A DNA stretch of 64,000 nucleotides from Sphingomonas sp. HDW15A (GTDB taxonomy: Bacteria > Pseudomonadota > Alphaproteobacteria > Sphingomonadales > Sphingomonadaceae), in assembly GCF_011301715.1 (NCBI RefSeq), contig NZ_CP049870.1, positions 1,302,001-1,366,000 on the forward strand, given 5' to 3'. This document shows, one piece after another, positions 46,023 through 56,506 of this stretch (position 1 is its first letter; each line of letters begins with the position of its first letter). The position numbers and the translations under genes were made by a program. The notes under the pieces are model-generated. The model was not told where the DNA came from and ran no database searches. It saw only the letters and a list, made by a program, of their open reading frames with translations.

Positions 46023-47616
46023 TAGCCGCCCCCAACCAGCGGTGCGGCGCTGACGCCATCCGGAGCCGGCGTCTTGTAGGCCAGGATCGGCTTTCGGGCG
46101 GCCAGTGTCTCGTCCAGCCGCCGGCGGGGTGCATGGACCGGTGCGGCCTTGAGCGAGGGATCGCCTGCCTTCGCCTTCCCGGCGATAGACCGAAGCGCGG
46201 CGATGAACTGGTCGAGGTTGGCCTTCGACTCCGTTTCCGTTGGCTCGACCAGCATGGCGCCGTGGACGACCAGCGGGAAATACATGGTCATCGGATGGAA
46301 GCCTTCGTCGATCAGCGCCTTGGCGACGTCGAGCGTCGTAAAGCCTTCGGCGAAACCCTTATCGCTGAAGATCGCTTCGTGCATGCACGGCCCGCTGAAT
46401 GCGAACGGCGCATCGAACACGTCGTCAAGACTGCGCAGAATATAGTTGGCATTCAGCACCGCATCTTCGGCGACCTGCTTGAGGCCATCGGCGCCATGGC
46501 TAAGGATGTAGCTCAGGGCACGCGTGAACATGCCCATCTGGCCATGAAAGGCGACCATTCGGCCGAAGCTGTCGGGCATTGCCTCAGCAGCATCCTCCTC
46601 CTCGATCAGCGTGACCGTGCCATCGGCGAAGCGCGCCGTGTAGGGCAGCGGGCCGAACGGACAGAGCGCTTTCGACAGGACGACCGGCCCCGAACCCGGC
46701 CCGCCCCGCCGTGGGGAGTCGAAAAGGTCTTGTGCAGGTTTATGTGCATCGCATCGACGCCAAGGTCGCCCGGGCGCACTTTGCCGACCACCGCATTGAA
46801 GTTGGCGCCATCGCAATAGACGAAGCCACCGGCAGCGTGGACCGCGTCGCTGATCGCCTTCATCTCCGGCTCGAACAGGCCGCAGGTGTTAGGATTCGTG
46901 ATCATCACGGCCGCGACGTCAGGCCCCAGGCGCGACTTCAGGGCGTCGAGATCCACCCTCCCTTCCTTCGTCGCTGGGATGTTCTCTACCCGGTAGCCGC
47001 AAAAGGCGGCTGTTGCCGGATTGGTGCCGTGCGCCGATTCGGGGACGAGCACGACCTCGCGCGCGTCGCCCCGCGCTTCGAGCGCAGCGCGGATGCAGAG
47101 CAGGCCGCAAAGCTCGCCATGGGCGCCGGCCTTGGGCGACATGGCAACGCCCTCCATGCCCGTAAGCTCGATCAGCCAGAAGGCGAGCTCGTTGATGAGT
47201 TCGATCGCGCCTTTCACCGTCTCCTTGGGTTGGAGCGGGTGGATGTCCGCGAAACCGGGAAGCCTCGCCAGTTTCTCGTTGAGGCGCGGGTTGTGCTTCA
47301 TCGTGCAGCTTCCGAGCGGAAACAGGCCGAGATCGATAGCGTAATTCTGGCGCGACAGGCGCGTGTAGTGGCGCACCGCTTCCGGCTCGCTGAGCCCGGG
47401 AAGGTCGACGCCGCCGCGCTCCAGTCCGCCCAAACGGGACCTGGAACCATGGACCGGTTCGATGTCGACCCCGGTCTGGTCGCGCTTGCCGATCTCGAAT
47501 AGCAAGGGCTCCTCGAGCATCAGGGCGCGGTTGCCGGTCACGCTGCCAGCACCAGATGCAGCGGTTTCCGCCGCGGGAAATTCGGGGCGCCAGCCTGCAG
47601 GATTGAGCGTGCTCAC
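46022..47616 (-). CDS. gcvPB: Glycine dehydrogenase (decarboxylating) subunit 2 (one frame break)
   Basis: The C-terminal half of P-protein of the glycine-cleavage system; it carries the PLP lysine. From GTG 47616 the frame covers [27 protein letters not shown] and [12 protein letters not shown], then breaks. [13 protein letters not shown] to the end is in the -1 frame. Adding one C to CCCC at 46704-46707 on the plus strand restores HGGGGPGSGP and a protein of about 531 residues. It overlaps the gcvPA stop (GTGA). Sequence error is the simplest explanation. Confidence 0.92.
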
Positions 47617-48971
47617 TTCACGGCCTCCTTCAAAGCTGATTCCAGAGCTTCAATGTCCTTTTCGGTGACCACTTCGGTAACGGCGACGACCAATCCCTTG
47701 GAAAGCCTGTCGACGCCCGGATAGAGGCGGCCGAGCGAGACACCGCCCAAAACGCCCTTTTCGACCATTGCATGGACGGCGGGGCGCGCCTCGACGGGCA
47801 ATTCCAGCGCAAATTCGTTGAAGAAGGCGTCGTTGATCAGGCGGACCCCGGGGATTTCGGAAAGGCGCTCGGCCGCTTGGGCGGCGCGAGCATGATTGAC
47901 CTTGGCCAGCGCGGACAGCCCCGCCTCCCCGAGCAAGGTCAGATGGACCGAGAATGCCAAAGCGCACAGGCCCGAGTTGGTGCAAATGTTGGACGTCGCT
48001 TTTTCGCGCCGGATATGCTGCTCGCGGGTCGAGAGGGTGAGGACAAACCCGCGCTTGCCCTCAGCGTCGACAGTCTCACCGGCGAGGCGGCCTGGCATCT
48101 GACGGACGAACTTCTCACGGGTCGCGAACAGGCCGACATAGGGTCCGCCGAACTGCAGGCCGACGCCGATCGATTGGCCCTCTCCGACGACGATGTCGGC
48201 GCCCATCTCGCCAGGAGCCTTGATGAGGCCGAGCGCGACCGGCTCGGTCACGACCGCGACGAGCAGCGCGCCTTTGACGTGGCACGCTTCGGCAATCGGC
48301 GAGAGGTCGGCGATCCGTCCCAGAATGTCCGGGTACTGGACGACCACGCAACTGGTCTCGCCATCGATCGCGGCGATCAGGGCATCGGCATCGGTCGCGG
48401 CCTCAAGCTTCGGGTCCGAAGTCTCCAGCGTGTCGCCAGTGAACCTGGCCATCGTCTTGCAGACCGAGACGTAATGCGGATGAAGACCGCCGGAAAGAAT
48501 CGCCTTCTTTTTCCGAGTGATACGGCCCGCCATTCCGATCGCTTCCCAGCAGGCGGTCGAGCCGTCGTACATCGAGGCATTGGCGACTTCGCAGCCGAAG
48601 AGACGCGCCACCTGGGTCTGGAATTCGAACAAAACCTGAAGCGTGCCCTGCGCGATTTCCGGCTGGTAGGGCGTGTAGGCGGTGAGGAATTCGCCGCGCT
48701 GGATGATGTGATCGACCGAGGCCGGAACGTGATGCTTGTAGGCGCCGCAACCGAGGAAGAAGGGCACCTGCCCCGCGACCATATTTTTCGAGGCAAGCGC
48801 CGAGAGATGCCGTTCGACCGCCATTTCGGACGCGTGATTGGGCAAGCCGTGGATCGGGCCAGTCAGCCGCGCTTTTTCGGGTACGTCGCGGAACAGCGCG
48901 TCGACCGACGACTCGCCGATCAATTTCAACATGTCCGAGCGATCGGAATCGCTCAGCGGTAGGTATCGCAT
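47613..48971 (-). CDS. gcvPA: Glycine dehydrogenase (decarboxylating) subunit 1
   Basis: A 452-residue N-terminal half of P-protein, which with subunit 2 decarboxylates glycine onto the lipoyl arm of GcvH. Motifs are [48 protein letters not shown] and [21 protein letters not shown] 48971 gives the family start; the frame continuing to 49232 is only the antisense side of the methyltransferase gene. It is coupled to gcvPB and 1 bp overlaps the methyltransferase stop. Confidence 0.95.
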   Translation of the reverse strand: MRYLPLSDSDRSDMLKLIGESSVDALFRDVPEKARLTGPIHGLPNHASEMAVERHLSALASKNMVAGQVPFFLGCGAYKHHVPASVDHIIQRGEFLTAYTPYQPEIAQGTLQVLFEFQTQVARLFGCEVANASMYDGSTACWEAIGMAGRITRKKKAILSGGLHPHYVSVCKTMARFTGDTLETSDPKLEAATDADALIAAIDGETSCVVVQYPDILGRIADLSPIAEACHVKGALLVAVVTEPVALGLIKAPGEMGADIVVGEGQSIGVGLQFGGPYVGLFATREKFVRQMPGRLAGETVDAEGKRGFVLTLSTREQHIRREKATSNICTNSGLCALAFSVHLTLLGEAGLSALAKVNHARAAQAAERLSEIPGVRLINDAFFNEFALELPVEARPAVHAMVEKGVLGGVSLGRLYPGVDRLSKGLVVAVTEVVTEKDIEALESALKEAVK

Positions 48972-49732
48972 CAATTCGGCTTTCTCATGGTGAAGCGTAA
49001 GCGGACATAGTCGGCCACGTCGGTCTGAACACGGTCGGCGACCGCATCGGCAATGGATTGACGTTCTTCGGGCGGAACGCCGGCGCGGTCGAGCCAGCCG
49101 GCGCGGAAGGTCAAGACCCAGGCGGCGACGCCATGTTCGAGCGGGGTAGGCCGCTCGACGAGCCGGGCATCGATATCCTTGAACCCGGCCTGCTCGTAGA
49201 GGGCGACGAACTCCTCGACCGAAGGGTACCAATTTGCGGCATAGGTCGGTGGGCCGTAGCCGTGGAGGACGAGCACGTCGTCCAGGGCCTCGCGCAGATG
49301 CTTGAGATTGCCCTCCCCGCCCATTTCGCCAGCGAAGCGGCCGCCGTTCTTGAGCGCGAACCAGATCGCCCGCGCCGCGCGCTCCTTGTCCAGGACCCAG
49401 TGCAGCGTTGCGTTGGAAAAAACAGCGTCGAAGGCCTCTGCGAACTTCAACTCAGCGGCATCCATCAGGCGCACGTCGAGGCCCTTGGCCTTGGCCGCAG
49501 CGATCATCGAGAGATTGTTGTCGATGCCGACAACATCGGCGCCGCGCTGCTTGATCTTCAGGGTCAGCGTGCCGTCGCCGCATCCGACATCCAGGATATG
49601 CTCGCCCGGCTGCGGATCGAGAAGCTCAAGCGCCGCTTGGCCCAGGGTCGGCACGAAACCGCCGACACGGGCGTAGGCCTCCGCATCCCACTGAGAGGTC
49701 GAGGCAGGCGCGTCGCTCAAAGCGTTGAACAA
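48971..49732 (-). CDS. Class I SAM-dependent methyltransferase inside the gcv operon
   Basis: A 253-residue methyltransferase with motif [14 protein letters not shown] (about residues 46-58) and the [12 protein letters not shown] segment that is typical of the trans-aconitate/ubiquinone-type group. The C-terminal half is helical and ends in a short RLRFTMRKP strand. TTG 49732 overlaps the gcvH stop by 16 bp, so it is translated with gcvH and gcvPA. Its presence inside a glycine-cleavage operon is unusual; the substrate is unknown. Confidence 0.85.
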   Translation of the reverse strand: MFNALSDAPASTSQWDAEAYARVGGFVPTLGQAALELLDPQPGEHILDVGCGDGTLTLKIKQRGADVVGIDNNLSMIAAAKAKGLDVRLMDAAELKFAEAFDAVFSNATLHWVLDKERAARAIWFALKNGGRFAGEMGGEGNLKHLREALDDVLVLHGYGPPTYAANWYPSVEEFVALYEQAGFKDIDARLVERPTPLEHGVAAWVLTFRAGWLDRAGVPPEERQSIADAVADRVQTDVADYVRLRFTMRKPN

Positions 49733-50088
49733 TATTCGCGGTAGGCGGCCTCATCCATCAGGCCGTCGAGCTCCGACGTGTCGGCGAGCTTCATGGTGAA
49801 GAACCAGCCGTTGCCTTCGGGATCGGTGTTGACCAGCGAGGGGTCGTCGGCGACCGCGCCATTGCCCTGGATGACCTCGCCCGTTGCCGGGGCGTAGACG
49901 TCGCTTGCGGCCTTGACGCTTTCCACCACGGCGGCGTCGTCGCCCTTCTTCAATTGCTTGCCGCTTTCGGGCACCTCGGCGAACACGATGTCGCCGAGCG
50001 CATTCTGGGCGTGTTCGGAGATGCCAACGGTCGCGACTTCGCCGTCGAGGCGAATCCACTCATGGTCCTTAGTGAAATAGAGGCTCAT
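49717..50088 (-). CDS. gcvH: Glycine cleavage system H protein
   Basis: A 123-residue lipoyl carrier protein. The lipoylated lysine is in [13 protein letters not shown], preceded by the [16 protein letters not shown] start and followed by the WFFTMKLAD strand. It shuttles the methylamine intermediate between P, T and L proteins. It is 3 bp downstream of gcvT, under the glycine riboswitch. Confidence 0.96.
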   Translation of the reverse strand: MSLYFTKDHEWIRLDGEVATVGISEHAQNALGDIVFAEVPESGKQLKKGDDAAVVESVKAASDVYAPATGEVIQGNGAVADDPSLVNTDPEGNGWFFTMKLADTSELDGLMDEAAYREYCSTL

Positions 50089-50091
50089 CGC

Positions 50092-51294
50092 TCAGGCTCC
50101 TACTGGCTTGCGGTGGTAGCGGTGGGGAACGAACGGCATGGCCGTGACTTCGGCCTGGAACAGCTTGCCGCGGTGGGACAGTTTAATTTGCGTGCCCGGC
50201 TGGGCCATCGCCAACGGCACGTAGGCCATCGCGATCGGCCGCTGCAGGGTTGGCGAGAAAGTGCCGCTAGTGACCTTGCCGACTTCATTCGCTTCCCGAT
50301 CCAATACCATCGCGCCCTCGCGGACAGGCTGGCGGCCATCGATATTGAGGCCGACGCGCTTCGATATCGGGCCGTTGTCGATCTCGCCAACGATCCGGCC
50401 GGCGCCGGGAAAGCCGCCTTCGGCGCGGCGGCGCTTGCCGATCGCAAACTGAAGGTCGGCCATGACCGGTGTCGTTTCCCGGTCGAGGTCGTGGCCGTAG
50501 AGCGGCAGGCCGGCCTCGAGGCGTAGCGAGTCGCGCGCTCCTAGGCCTATTGGCCGCACCCGTTGATCAGCAACGAGCGCATCGGCCACTTCGGCAACGA
50601 CGCTGGACGTGACGGAAATTTCGAACCCGTCCTCTCCGGTATAGCCAGAGCGGCTGATCCAGGCCGGATGACCGGCTAGCTGGAACATCGCGCCTTGCAT
50701 GAACGCCAGTTCGCCGACCCCGGGGGCAAGGGCTATGAGAACCGCCGCAGCCTCCGGCCCCTGGAGCGCAAGCAGCGACTGTTCCTTCATGTGATCGAGA
50801 ATGATTCCGCGCGGCAGGCGCTTCTCAAACTCTTCGATATCGCCCTGCTTGGTGGCGCCATTGACGACGACGTAGAAATGATCGCCCCGCCGCGTGGCCA
50901 TGAGATCGTCGATGATCCCGCCATTTTCGTCAAGCAGCATCGAGTAGCGAAGACGGCCGTCTTTCAGTTCCTGGAGCGTGCCCGGGAGCAGGGTTTCGAG
51001 CGCGCGGTCAACGCCTTCGCCGAGGAACAGAAGCTGGCCCATGTGGCTGACGTCGAACAAGCCAGCGTGGGTGCGGGTCCACTGATGCTCGGCCATGACA
51101 CCCTCATACTGAACCGGCATTTCATAGCCCGCGAACGGGACCATTCGCGCGCCCTTGGCGCGGTGCCATGAGTCGAGCGCGAGGGTCTTCAGGACTTCAG
51201 GTTCGACGCCTTCGCCGCCGTCCGGGTCGCCGCTGTAGGGCGTTCCCCGCGCCTGATGGTCGTCGGTGGGACCATTGTGGACGATACGGCTCAT
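50092..51294 (-). CDS. gcvT: Aminomethyltransferase (glycine cleavage T protein)
   Basis: A 400-residue T protein that transfers the methylene group from the H-protein intermediate to tetrahydrofolate. The motifs MVPFAGYEMPVQY, HAGLFDVSHMGQ, ISRSGYTGEDGFEI and GLGARDSLRLEAGLPLYGHD are present. ATG 51294 has GGAG 7 nt upstream and gives about 20 residues more than usual; a GTG-type internal start nearer the family start is possible. It is the first gene after the tandem glycine riboswitch. Confidence 0.95.
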   Translation of the reverse strand: MSRIVHNGPTDDHQARGTPYSGDPDGGEGVEPEVLKTLALDSWHRAKGARMVPFAGYEMPVQYEGVMAEHQWTRTHAGLFDVSHMGQLLFLGEGVDRALETLLPGTLQELKDGRLRYSMLLDENGGIIDDLMATRRGDHFYVVVNGATKQGDIEEFEKRLPRGIILDHMKEQSLLALQGPEAAAVLIALAPGVGELAFMQGAMFQLAGHPAWISRSGYTGEDGFEISVTSSVVAEVADALVADQRVRPIGLGARDSLRLEAGLPLYGHDLDRETTPVMADLQFAIGKRRRAEGGFPGAGRIVGEIDNGPISKRVGLNIDGRQPVREGAMVLDREANEVGKVTSGTFSPTLQRPIAMAYVPLAMAQPGTQIKLSHRGKLFQAEVTAMPFVPHRYHRKPVGA

Positions 51295-51353
51295 CGGGCG
51301 CTCCTTCGCGACACTGGGCGATGACGACCCAACGCCTGAAGCGTCCGGCTGTC

Positions 51354-51534
51354 ACCACCCCCGTCTGTCGCTTTCGGCCTGAGAGCTTTGCCCCTTCGGC
51401 GGCCCCGCGCTCGTCGCCCGGGACACTTTCCAGACTGTCCAAAGGGCCGCGCGGTCCTTTTGCCTGAGAGATTCCGGGGGCGGTTGCTCCTTCGGCGCCC
51501 ATGAGCCTTGCGGCCCACGGGTCTCTCCCGCGCG
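51354..51534 (-). promoter_or_regulatory. Tandem glycine riboswitch
   Basis: On the minus strand, aptamer 1 starts GCGGGAGAGACC (near 51532) with GCCGAAGGAGCAA and AATCTCTCAGGCAAAAGGACC. Aptamer 2 follows after the linker GACAGTCTGGAAAG, with GCCGAAGGGGCAA, CTCTCAGGCCGAAAG and CGACAGACGGGGG. These are the consensus elements of the two-aptamer glycine riboswitch (Rfam RF00504). It lies 60 bp upstream of gcvT and should switch the operon on when glycine is abundant. Confidence 0.95.
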
Positions 51535-51634
51535 ATCCTCGAGCACTGGCGAGCCCGGGACGAGGCCTGCCTTGGCCGTGGCCCGTCCCCAAGTCAAACG
51601 ATTCGCGCGCGCACGGGCGCGCGGCTCGGCCGGA

Positions 51635-52270
51635 CTAACGGGTCGCGTTGTAGCGAAGCTGGTCGTCGGTGAGCTGGAACCCGACGAGATGCTCGAACGT
51701 CGCCTGGGCGACGGCGTCGCGGATGCGCGGATCCGACAACGGGTCGACGGCGGCATCGGGATCGCCGGCTTTGCGCTTGCGCGTAAGCTCCGCCCTGATG
51801 TCGGCGGGCAGCGAAGCCGCGCCGCGATGGACCTGGACCGCGACTCGCGAACTGGTCTGGGCGCGGATGGCGCCGGCCGGGAAATCGAGCGCGACAGCGC
51901 CGACCTTCTTGGCCGCGACGGACGTGCCGCCGCGCATGACGACGTTGAAGAAGGGCAACACGACCTGGCGGGCCGGACCGGCGTCACGGCGTGTGGCGAC
52001 AACGTCAAACCCGGCGGTCGAAACGATGTAATCCCCGCTCTCGTCGCAAGTGACGCGCAGATTGGTGATCGCGGCTTCCACATCGATCGCCGCTGCGGCG
52101 GTACTCCCGGGCGGATCGAAAAGGGTGATATCCCCGGTTCCGGCAGGGATGCCCGGCTGCGGGCAGGTCGAGCGGACGACATAGATGCCGCCATCGTCGA
52201 CGCGGCCTTCGCGCGTGCACGCGGCAGACAGCAGGGCCAGAGCGGTCATCGACAAAAGACGAAGCTTCAC
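51635..52270 (-). CDS. Putative lipoprotein of unknown function
   Basis: A 211-residue protein from GTG 52270, whose signal (KLRLLSMTALALL) ends in the lipobox SAAC, so it is probably acylated. The mature part has GGIYVVRSTCPQPGIPAGTGDITLFDPPGS, no membrane helix and no domain I recognise. The two mature-region cysteines may form a disulphide. The frame continuing to 52354 adds only basic sequence. It is divergent from ispH with 101 bp between them, and its stop is 101 bp upstream of the riboswitch. Confidence 0.75.
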   Translation of the reverse strand: MKLRLLSMTALALLSAACTREGRVDDGGIYVVRSTCPQPGIPAGTGDITLFDPPGSTAAAAIDVEAAITNLRVTCDESGDYIVSTAGFDVVATRRDAGPARQVVLPFFNVVMRGGTSVAAKKVGAVALDFPAGAIRAQTSSRVAVQVHRGAASLPADIRAELTRKRKAGDPDAAVDPLSDPRIRDAVAQATFEHLVGFQLTDDQLRYNATR

Positions 52271-52371
52271 GATCGTTACAATCCTTATCGTAGGGCGCCT
52301 GGGGTATCGCCGGGTGCCAGCGTCATAGGAAGCGCCTTGGCTCCCTGCAAGCAATCGCTTACATCGCGGGC

Positions 52372-53319
52372 ATGTCTCCCGAACGACCCAAGCTCGACGT
52401 ACTTATTGCTGCCCCACGCGGGTTCTGCGCGGGCGTCGACCGAGCGATTAACATCGTCGAACTTTCGATCGAGCGCTTCGGGCCGCCCGTCTATGTCCGG
52501 CACGAGATCGTCCACAACCGCTTCGTCGTTGACCGCCTTCGGGGGCTTGGCGCGGTGTTCGTCGACGAACTCGACGAGGTGCCTGACGGCCGCCCGGTCA
52601 TCTTCAGTGCTCATGGCGTGCCGAAGGTCGTCCCGAGGGCAGCACAGGCGCGCGGCCTTGACTATCTCGACGCCACCTGCCCGCTCGTCAGCAAGGTTCA
52701 TCGCCAGGCGCAGAGGATGATCGAGGATGATCGCCACATCCTGTTCATCGGGCATGCCGGCCATCCCGAGGTCATCGGCACAATGGGCCAGGTCGATTCC
52801 GACCGTATCAGCCTGATAGAGACGATTGACGACGTCGCCGCATTCGATCCCGCGGGGCGCGAACGACTGGCCTTCTTGACCCAAACGACCCTGTCGGTCG
52901 ACGACACGGCGGAAATCGTCGCCGCTCTCCGGGCACGATTCCCGGAGATCCGCGGTCCCAAGGCCGAAGACATTTGCTACGCGACATCCAATCGCCAGGC
53001 CGCGGTCAAGGGTATCGCGTCGGAATGCGAGCGGATGCTCGTCATTGGTTCCCCGGCAAGCAGCAACAGCCTTCGCCTGGCCGAGGTCGCCGAGCGTATG
53101 AACGTTTCCGCGCGGCTGATCGAACGCGCCAGCGACATTGATTGGGAGTGGCTCGGCAAGCCGCGAAGCATTGGCGTGACGGCAGGCGCATCGGCCCCGG
53201 AGACCCTGGTGCGCGAGGTGCTGGATGCGCTGGCGGAGCGTTTCGACACCTGTGAGCGCGAAGGCCCCGACGTGCAGGAAGACATGGTCTTCAAGCTGCC
53301 CCGCGAACTAGTCGACTGA
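52372..53319 (+). CDS. ispH: 4-Hydroxy-3-methylbut-2-enyl diphosphate reductase
   Basis: A 315-residue iron-sulphur enzyme, the last step of the MEP isoprenoid pathway. The three cluster cysteines are in [21 protein letters not shown] and (late) [10 protein letters not shown]; the histidine motifs [16 protein letters not shown] and IGHAGHPEV and the [11 protein letters not shown] loop complete the active site. The full length is present. It is followed by rnhA after 15 bp. Confidence 0.96.
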   Translation: MSPERPKLDVLIAAPRGFCAGVDRAINIVELSIERFGPPVYVRHEIVHNRFVVDRLRGLGAVFVDELDEVPDGRPVIFSAHGVPKVVPRAAQARGLDYLDATCPLVSKVHRQAQRMIEDDRHILFIGHAGHPEVIGTMGQVDSDRISLIETIDDVAAFDPAGRERLAFLTQTTLSVDDTAEIVAALRARFPEIRGPKAEDICYATSNRQAAVKGIASECERMLVIGSPASSNSLRLAEVAERMNVSARLIERASDIDWEWLGKPRSIGVTAGASAPETLVREVLDALAERFDTCEREGPDVQEDMVFKLPRELVD

Positions 53320-53334
53320 GGTTGGCGCTAAACC

Positions 53335-53781
53335 ATGGCTGACCTGCCGCTGGTCGAAATCTTCACCGATGGCGCCTGCAAGGGAAATCCCGGGCCGGGC
53401 GGCTGGGGCGCGATCCTGCGATCCGCCGACGGCCGCGAGCGCGAACTGTCGGGCGGCGAGGCTCCGACGACCAACAACCGCATGGAACTCACTGCCGCCA
53501 TTGAAGCGCTGAATGCTCTGAAGCGCCCCTGCCGGGTCGAACTTCATACTGACAGCAACTACCTGCGCGACGGGATCACCAAGTGGATTCACGGCTGGCG
53601 GAAGAACGGCTGGCGGACCGCCGGCAAGAAGCCGGTGAAGAATGCCGAGCTATGGCAGGCGCTGCTCGATGCTTCCGGCCCGCATCATGTCGCCTGGCAC
53701 TGGGTGAAGGCGCACAACGGCCATATCGAAAACGAACGCGCCGACGCGCTGGCGTGCGCCGAAGCGGAGAAGCGCCGCTAG
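53335..53781 (+). CDS. rnhA: Ribonuclease HI
   Basis: A 148-residue RNase H that degrades RNA in RNA-DNA hybrids. The catalytic acidic residues are seen in [16 protein letters not shown] (Asp), [13 protein letters not shown] (Glu), [14 protein letters not shown] (Asp) and, after [10 protein letters not shown], the last Asp in NERADALA. It overlaps the convergent oxidoreductase by 4 bp. Confidence 0.96.
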   Translation: MADLPLVEIFTDGACKGNPGPGGWGAILRSADGRERELSGGEAPTTNNRMELTAAIEALNALKRPCRVELHTDSNYLRDGITKWIHGWRKNGWRTAGKKPVKNAELWQALLDASGPHHVAWHWVKAHNGHIENERADALACAEAEKRR

Positions 53782-54887
53782 GAGCGAAGACTGCGCGGTG
53801 CGAAATCGGCCGTGTCGAGGCCGGCCAGTTCCTCGCCGAGCGGCTCTCCGAGGACCAGGCAGGCGCAAAGCAGGGATGCGGCGGGCGCGGTCTGGATGCC
53901 CATTCCGCCCTGGCCCACGCACCAGAAGAAGCCGGGCGCTTGGGGGTCGGAGCCGAACTTCATCGCACGGTCGGGAGCGAAGGTGCGAAGTCCGGCCCAT
54001 TTGCGCTCGACCGCCTCGACCGGCCAGTCGACGGCTTTCTCAAACCGGTCGACGGCGATTGCGACGTCAATTTCTTCCGGCGCCGCGTCGCACGGGTCGG
54101 CAGAAGTTTCGTCAAGCGGGCAAACCCAGACGCTGTTGTCGCCCTCGCCCTTGAAATAGAAGCTTTCGTGAAGGTCGGTGACAAACGGCACGTCGCGAAG
54201 GCCGTGGCGGCCGACCCGGAGCTGGACCACCGTCCGGCGCTTGGGAACGAGGCCGAGTGGCGCCACGCCTGCGCGGCCGGCGACATCGTCGCCCCAGGCG
54301 CCAGCGGCGTTGACAAGCGTTGCGGTTAAAACCGACCCAGCGTTTGTCTCAACGAGCCAGCGCCCGTTCTCGCGATGTGCGGAGTTCATGGCACGGTCGA
54401 TGGCAATGGTTGCACCGGCCCGTCGTGCGGTAGCCAGGCAGGCAGCATGGAAGGCGGCGACGTCAATGTCGGCGCAGCTCGGCTCAAGCCAGCCGCCAGT
54501 CCACTGCTCGCGAAGCCCGGGAAGCAACGAATCGAGCTCGGATCGGTCGATCCGCCGCGGACGGTTCGCGGACTCCAACCCTTCAATGTCGCCAAACTCT
54601 TCGTGGCTTTGCCGGGTGAGGTGAATTGCGCCGCGGGTGCGAAGCAACGGAGTCGGGCAGTCCGGCCAGTTCGAATCGAACATCGGCTTGGACAGGACGC
54701 TTAACCGCCGCTCCGGACTGCTTCCACCTAGGCTCGCCTGCCAGAAGGCCACCGAGCGCCCCGTCGAATGGCGTCCGCAGATGTCCTCGCTCTCAAGCAG
54801 CAGGACACGCCGCGCGCCAGCTAACCGGGCGGCGAGGCTTGCGCCGGCGATCCCGCCGCCGACGATGACGATGTCGTAAGTCTCCAT
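53778..54887 (-). CDS. FAD-dependent oxidoreductase (DAO family)
   Basis: A 369-residue D-amino-acid-oxidase-type flavoprotein. The dinucleotide motif [18 protein letters not shown] is at residues 7-24, [14 protein letters not shown] follows, and the C-terminal [13 protein letters not shown] is the second FAD contact. Related sphingomonad proteins are annotated as glycerol-3-phosphate or D-amino-acid-type oxidases; the substrate cannot be read from the sequence. ATG 54887 was chosen; the open frame extending to 55661 is antisense to the pilus genes. It is divergent from cpaA. Confidence 0.88.
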   Translation of the reverse strand: METYDIVIVGGGIAGASLAARLAGARRVLLLESEDICGRHSTGRSVAFWQASLGGSSPERRLSVLSKPMFDSNWPDCPTPLLRTRGAIHLTRQSHEEFGDIEGLESANRPRRIDRSELDSLLPGLREQWTGGWLEPSCADIDVAAFHAACLATARRAGATIAIDRAMNSAHRENGRWLVETNAGSVLTATLVNAAGAWGDDVAGRAGVAPLGLVPKRRTVVQLRVGRHGLRDVPFVTDLHESFYFKGEGDNSVWVCPLDETSADPCDAAPEEIDVAIAVDRFEKAVDWPVEAVERKWAGLRTFAPDRAMKFGSDPQAPGFFWCVGQGGMGIQTAPAASLLCACLVLGEPLGEELAGLDTADFAPRSLRS

Positions 54888-54935
54888 TTCTGCGCTGGTT
54901 ACGGTTTGTAAAAGCCCGGCGTCTAGTGGTGACGC

Positions 54936-55436
54936 ATGATGAATGACGGATTCACCCTGGCGCTGATGGCGGTTCTGGCCCTCCTGCTGATCGTCGCGGC
55001 GCTCATCGACGTGCGCACATTCACGATTTCGAACCGTCTGAATGCCGCAATCGCGCTGATGGCCCCGATCTATTGGTGGTCGATCCAGCTGCCGCTGTGG
55101 CCGGACGGAGCAATCCGCGTAGGAGTCGCGTGCCTCGTTTTCGCGCTTCTCGCAGTAACCTTTTTCATTGGCATGATGGGCGGTGGTGACGTCAAGCTGG
55201 CGGCGGCGCTGGCCTTGTGGTTCCAGCCTTGGGAGACCGCGCGTTTCATTGTCTACATGTCGATCGCGGGCGGTCTGCTGACGATTATCGTCATGTGGGC
55301 ACACCGTCGCTGGCCGGGCTGGCAGGTCGATGAACAGGGCCAGTCTCGGGCCAAGCCCGAGGTGCCGTACGGGGTTGCGATCGCCATCGGCGCGCTCGTC
55401 ATTCTCGCCCAACGGTTTCTTAACCATTTTGCCTGA
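54936..55436 (+). CDS. cpaA: Prepilin peptidase CpaA/TadV
   Basis: A 166-residue polytopic aspartic peptidase that cleaves Flp prepilins. The two catalytic aspartates are in ALIDVRTFTISNRLN and MGGGDVKLAAALALW, and there are about five to six membrane helices. It lacks the N-methylating domain of PilD, as is usual for TadV. It is the first gene of the rightward Tad/Cpa cluster; no flp pilin gene is visible here, so pilins must be encoded elsewhere. Confidence 0.92.
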   Translation: MMNDGFTLALMAVLALLLIVAALIDVRTFTISNRLNAAIALMAPIYWWSIQLPLWPDGAIRVGVACLVFALLAVTFFIGMMGGGDVKLAAALALWFQPWETARFIVYMSIAGGLLTIIVMWAHRRWPGWQVDEQGQSRAKPEVPYGVAIAIGALVILAQRFLNHFA

Positions 55437-55482
55437 TTGATGAGGACCATTGAGGGGACCCTCTAGGGGAGGCGTAATCGCC

Positions 55483-56505
55483 ATGGACGTGAAGAAAGTC
55501 GCACTGCTCGTCGGAGCTCTGGTCATCGCGGTCGTCACCGCAGTCATGGCCAAGAACATGTTCGCCGGAAGCGGAGCCGACCAGGCTTCGGCCGCACCTG
55601 CAGTCCCGGTCGGGCCGAAGGTCCTGGTGGCGCGCAAAGCGCTTCCGGTTGGCACGATCATCGACCAGGAAGCCCTGACCTTCCAGCCCTGGCCTAGCGA
55701 ACTGATGCAGGAAGCCTATTACACCGAGGGCGGCCCGGACTCCGACATGTCGAAGCTTCTCGGCACCGTCGTCCGCAATCCGATCACCGCCGGCCAGCCG
55801 ATCACGCGCGGCGCACTCGTCGGACCGAACGATCGCGGCTTCCTCGCCGCGGCGCTTGGCCCGGGCATGCGCGCCGTTACGGTTCCGGTGTCCGCGACCA
55901 GCGGCGTTGCCGGCTTCGTCTTCCCGGGCGATCGCATCGACCTGGTGCTGACCCAGGAAGTCGCCGGCGGCGGCGACGGCCCGCCCCTCAAGGTTTCCGA
56001 GACGATCGTTCGCAACCTGCGCGTCCTTGCCGTCGACCAGCGCGTCACCTCGCTGAACGAGGAAGGCAAGCAGGAAGCCAAGCCGTATGCAAACGTGACG
56101 TTCGAATCGACGCCGCGAATCGCCGAGAAGATTGCCGTCGCGCAGTCGATCGGGATGCTGTCGTTGTCGCTTCGCTCGATCGCCGACAATGCCGCCGAAC
56201 TCGAGCGTGCTGTCGCCAGCGGCGAAGTGAAGATGCCGGAAGGCGCAAACCCAGCCGACGAGCGGCGCATGCTGCTGGCCGTGGCCAACCGCCCGGCCGA
56301 CAATTCGACGACCTTTACGACCGGTGGCGATGTCTCGCGCTTCCAGCGCCGCAGCGTGCCGGGCCGTACCGCTGCTCCAGCTGCCGCATCGGCATCGGGC
56401 GCAGCAATCAGTGCCGGCGGTGGAGCTGCGAGCGTGCCTGCGGGCCCGGTCGTTCGGATTTCCCGCGGCAACAATGTCACCGTCGTTCCGGTGGGAGCTC
56501 GCTAA
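55483..56505 (+). CDS. cpaB: Flp pilus assembly protein CpaB/RcpC
   Basis: A 340-residue protein with an N-terminal membrane anchor (KVALLVGALVIAVVTAVMAK), an SAF domain (VLVARKALPVGTIID, ITAGQPITRGALVG) and the RcpC region (MRAVTVPVSATSGVAGFVFPGDRIDLVLTQ in part). CpaB is a periplasmic partner of the CpaC secretin. ATG 55483 has GGGGAGG upstream; TTG 55450 is less likely. It is followed by cpaC after one base. Confidence 0.93.
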   Translation: MDVKKVALLVGALVIAVVTAVMAKNMFAGSGADQASAAPAVPVGPKVLVARKALPVGTIIDQEALTFQPWPSELMQEAYYTEGGPDSDMSKLLGTVVRNPITAGQPITRGALVGPNDRGFLAAALGPGMRAVTVPVSATSGVAGFVFPGDRIDLVLTQEVAGGGDGPPLKVSETIVRNLRVLAVDQRVTSLNEEGKQEAKPYANVTFESTPRIAEKIAVAQSIGMLSLSLRSIADNAAELERAVASGEVKMPEGANPADERRMLLAVANRPADNSTTFTTGGDVSRFQRRSVPGRTAAPAAASASGAAISAGGGAASVPAGPVVRISRGNNVTVVPVGAR

Positions 56506-56506
56506 A

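Noticed and set aside
53778..55661. A 627-codon reading of the FAD oxidoreductase frame and similar long extensions (for example 47613-49232 and 22347-21001).
   Set aside because: The extra N-terminal parts are basic, low-complexity translations antisense to, or overlapping, real genes. Family starts lie internally.
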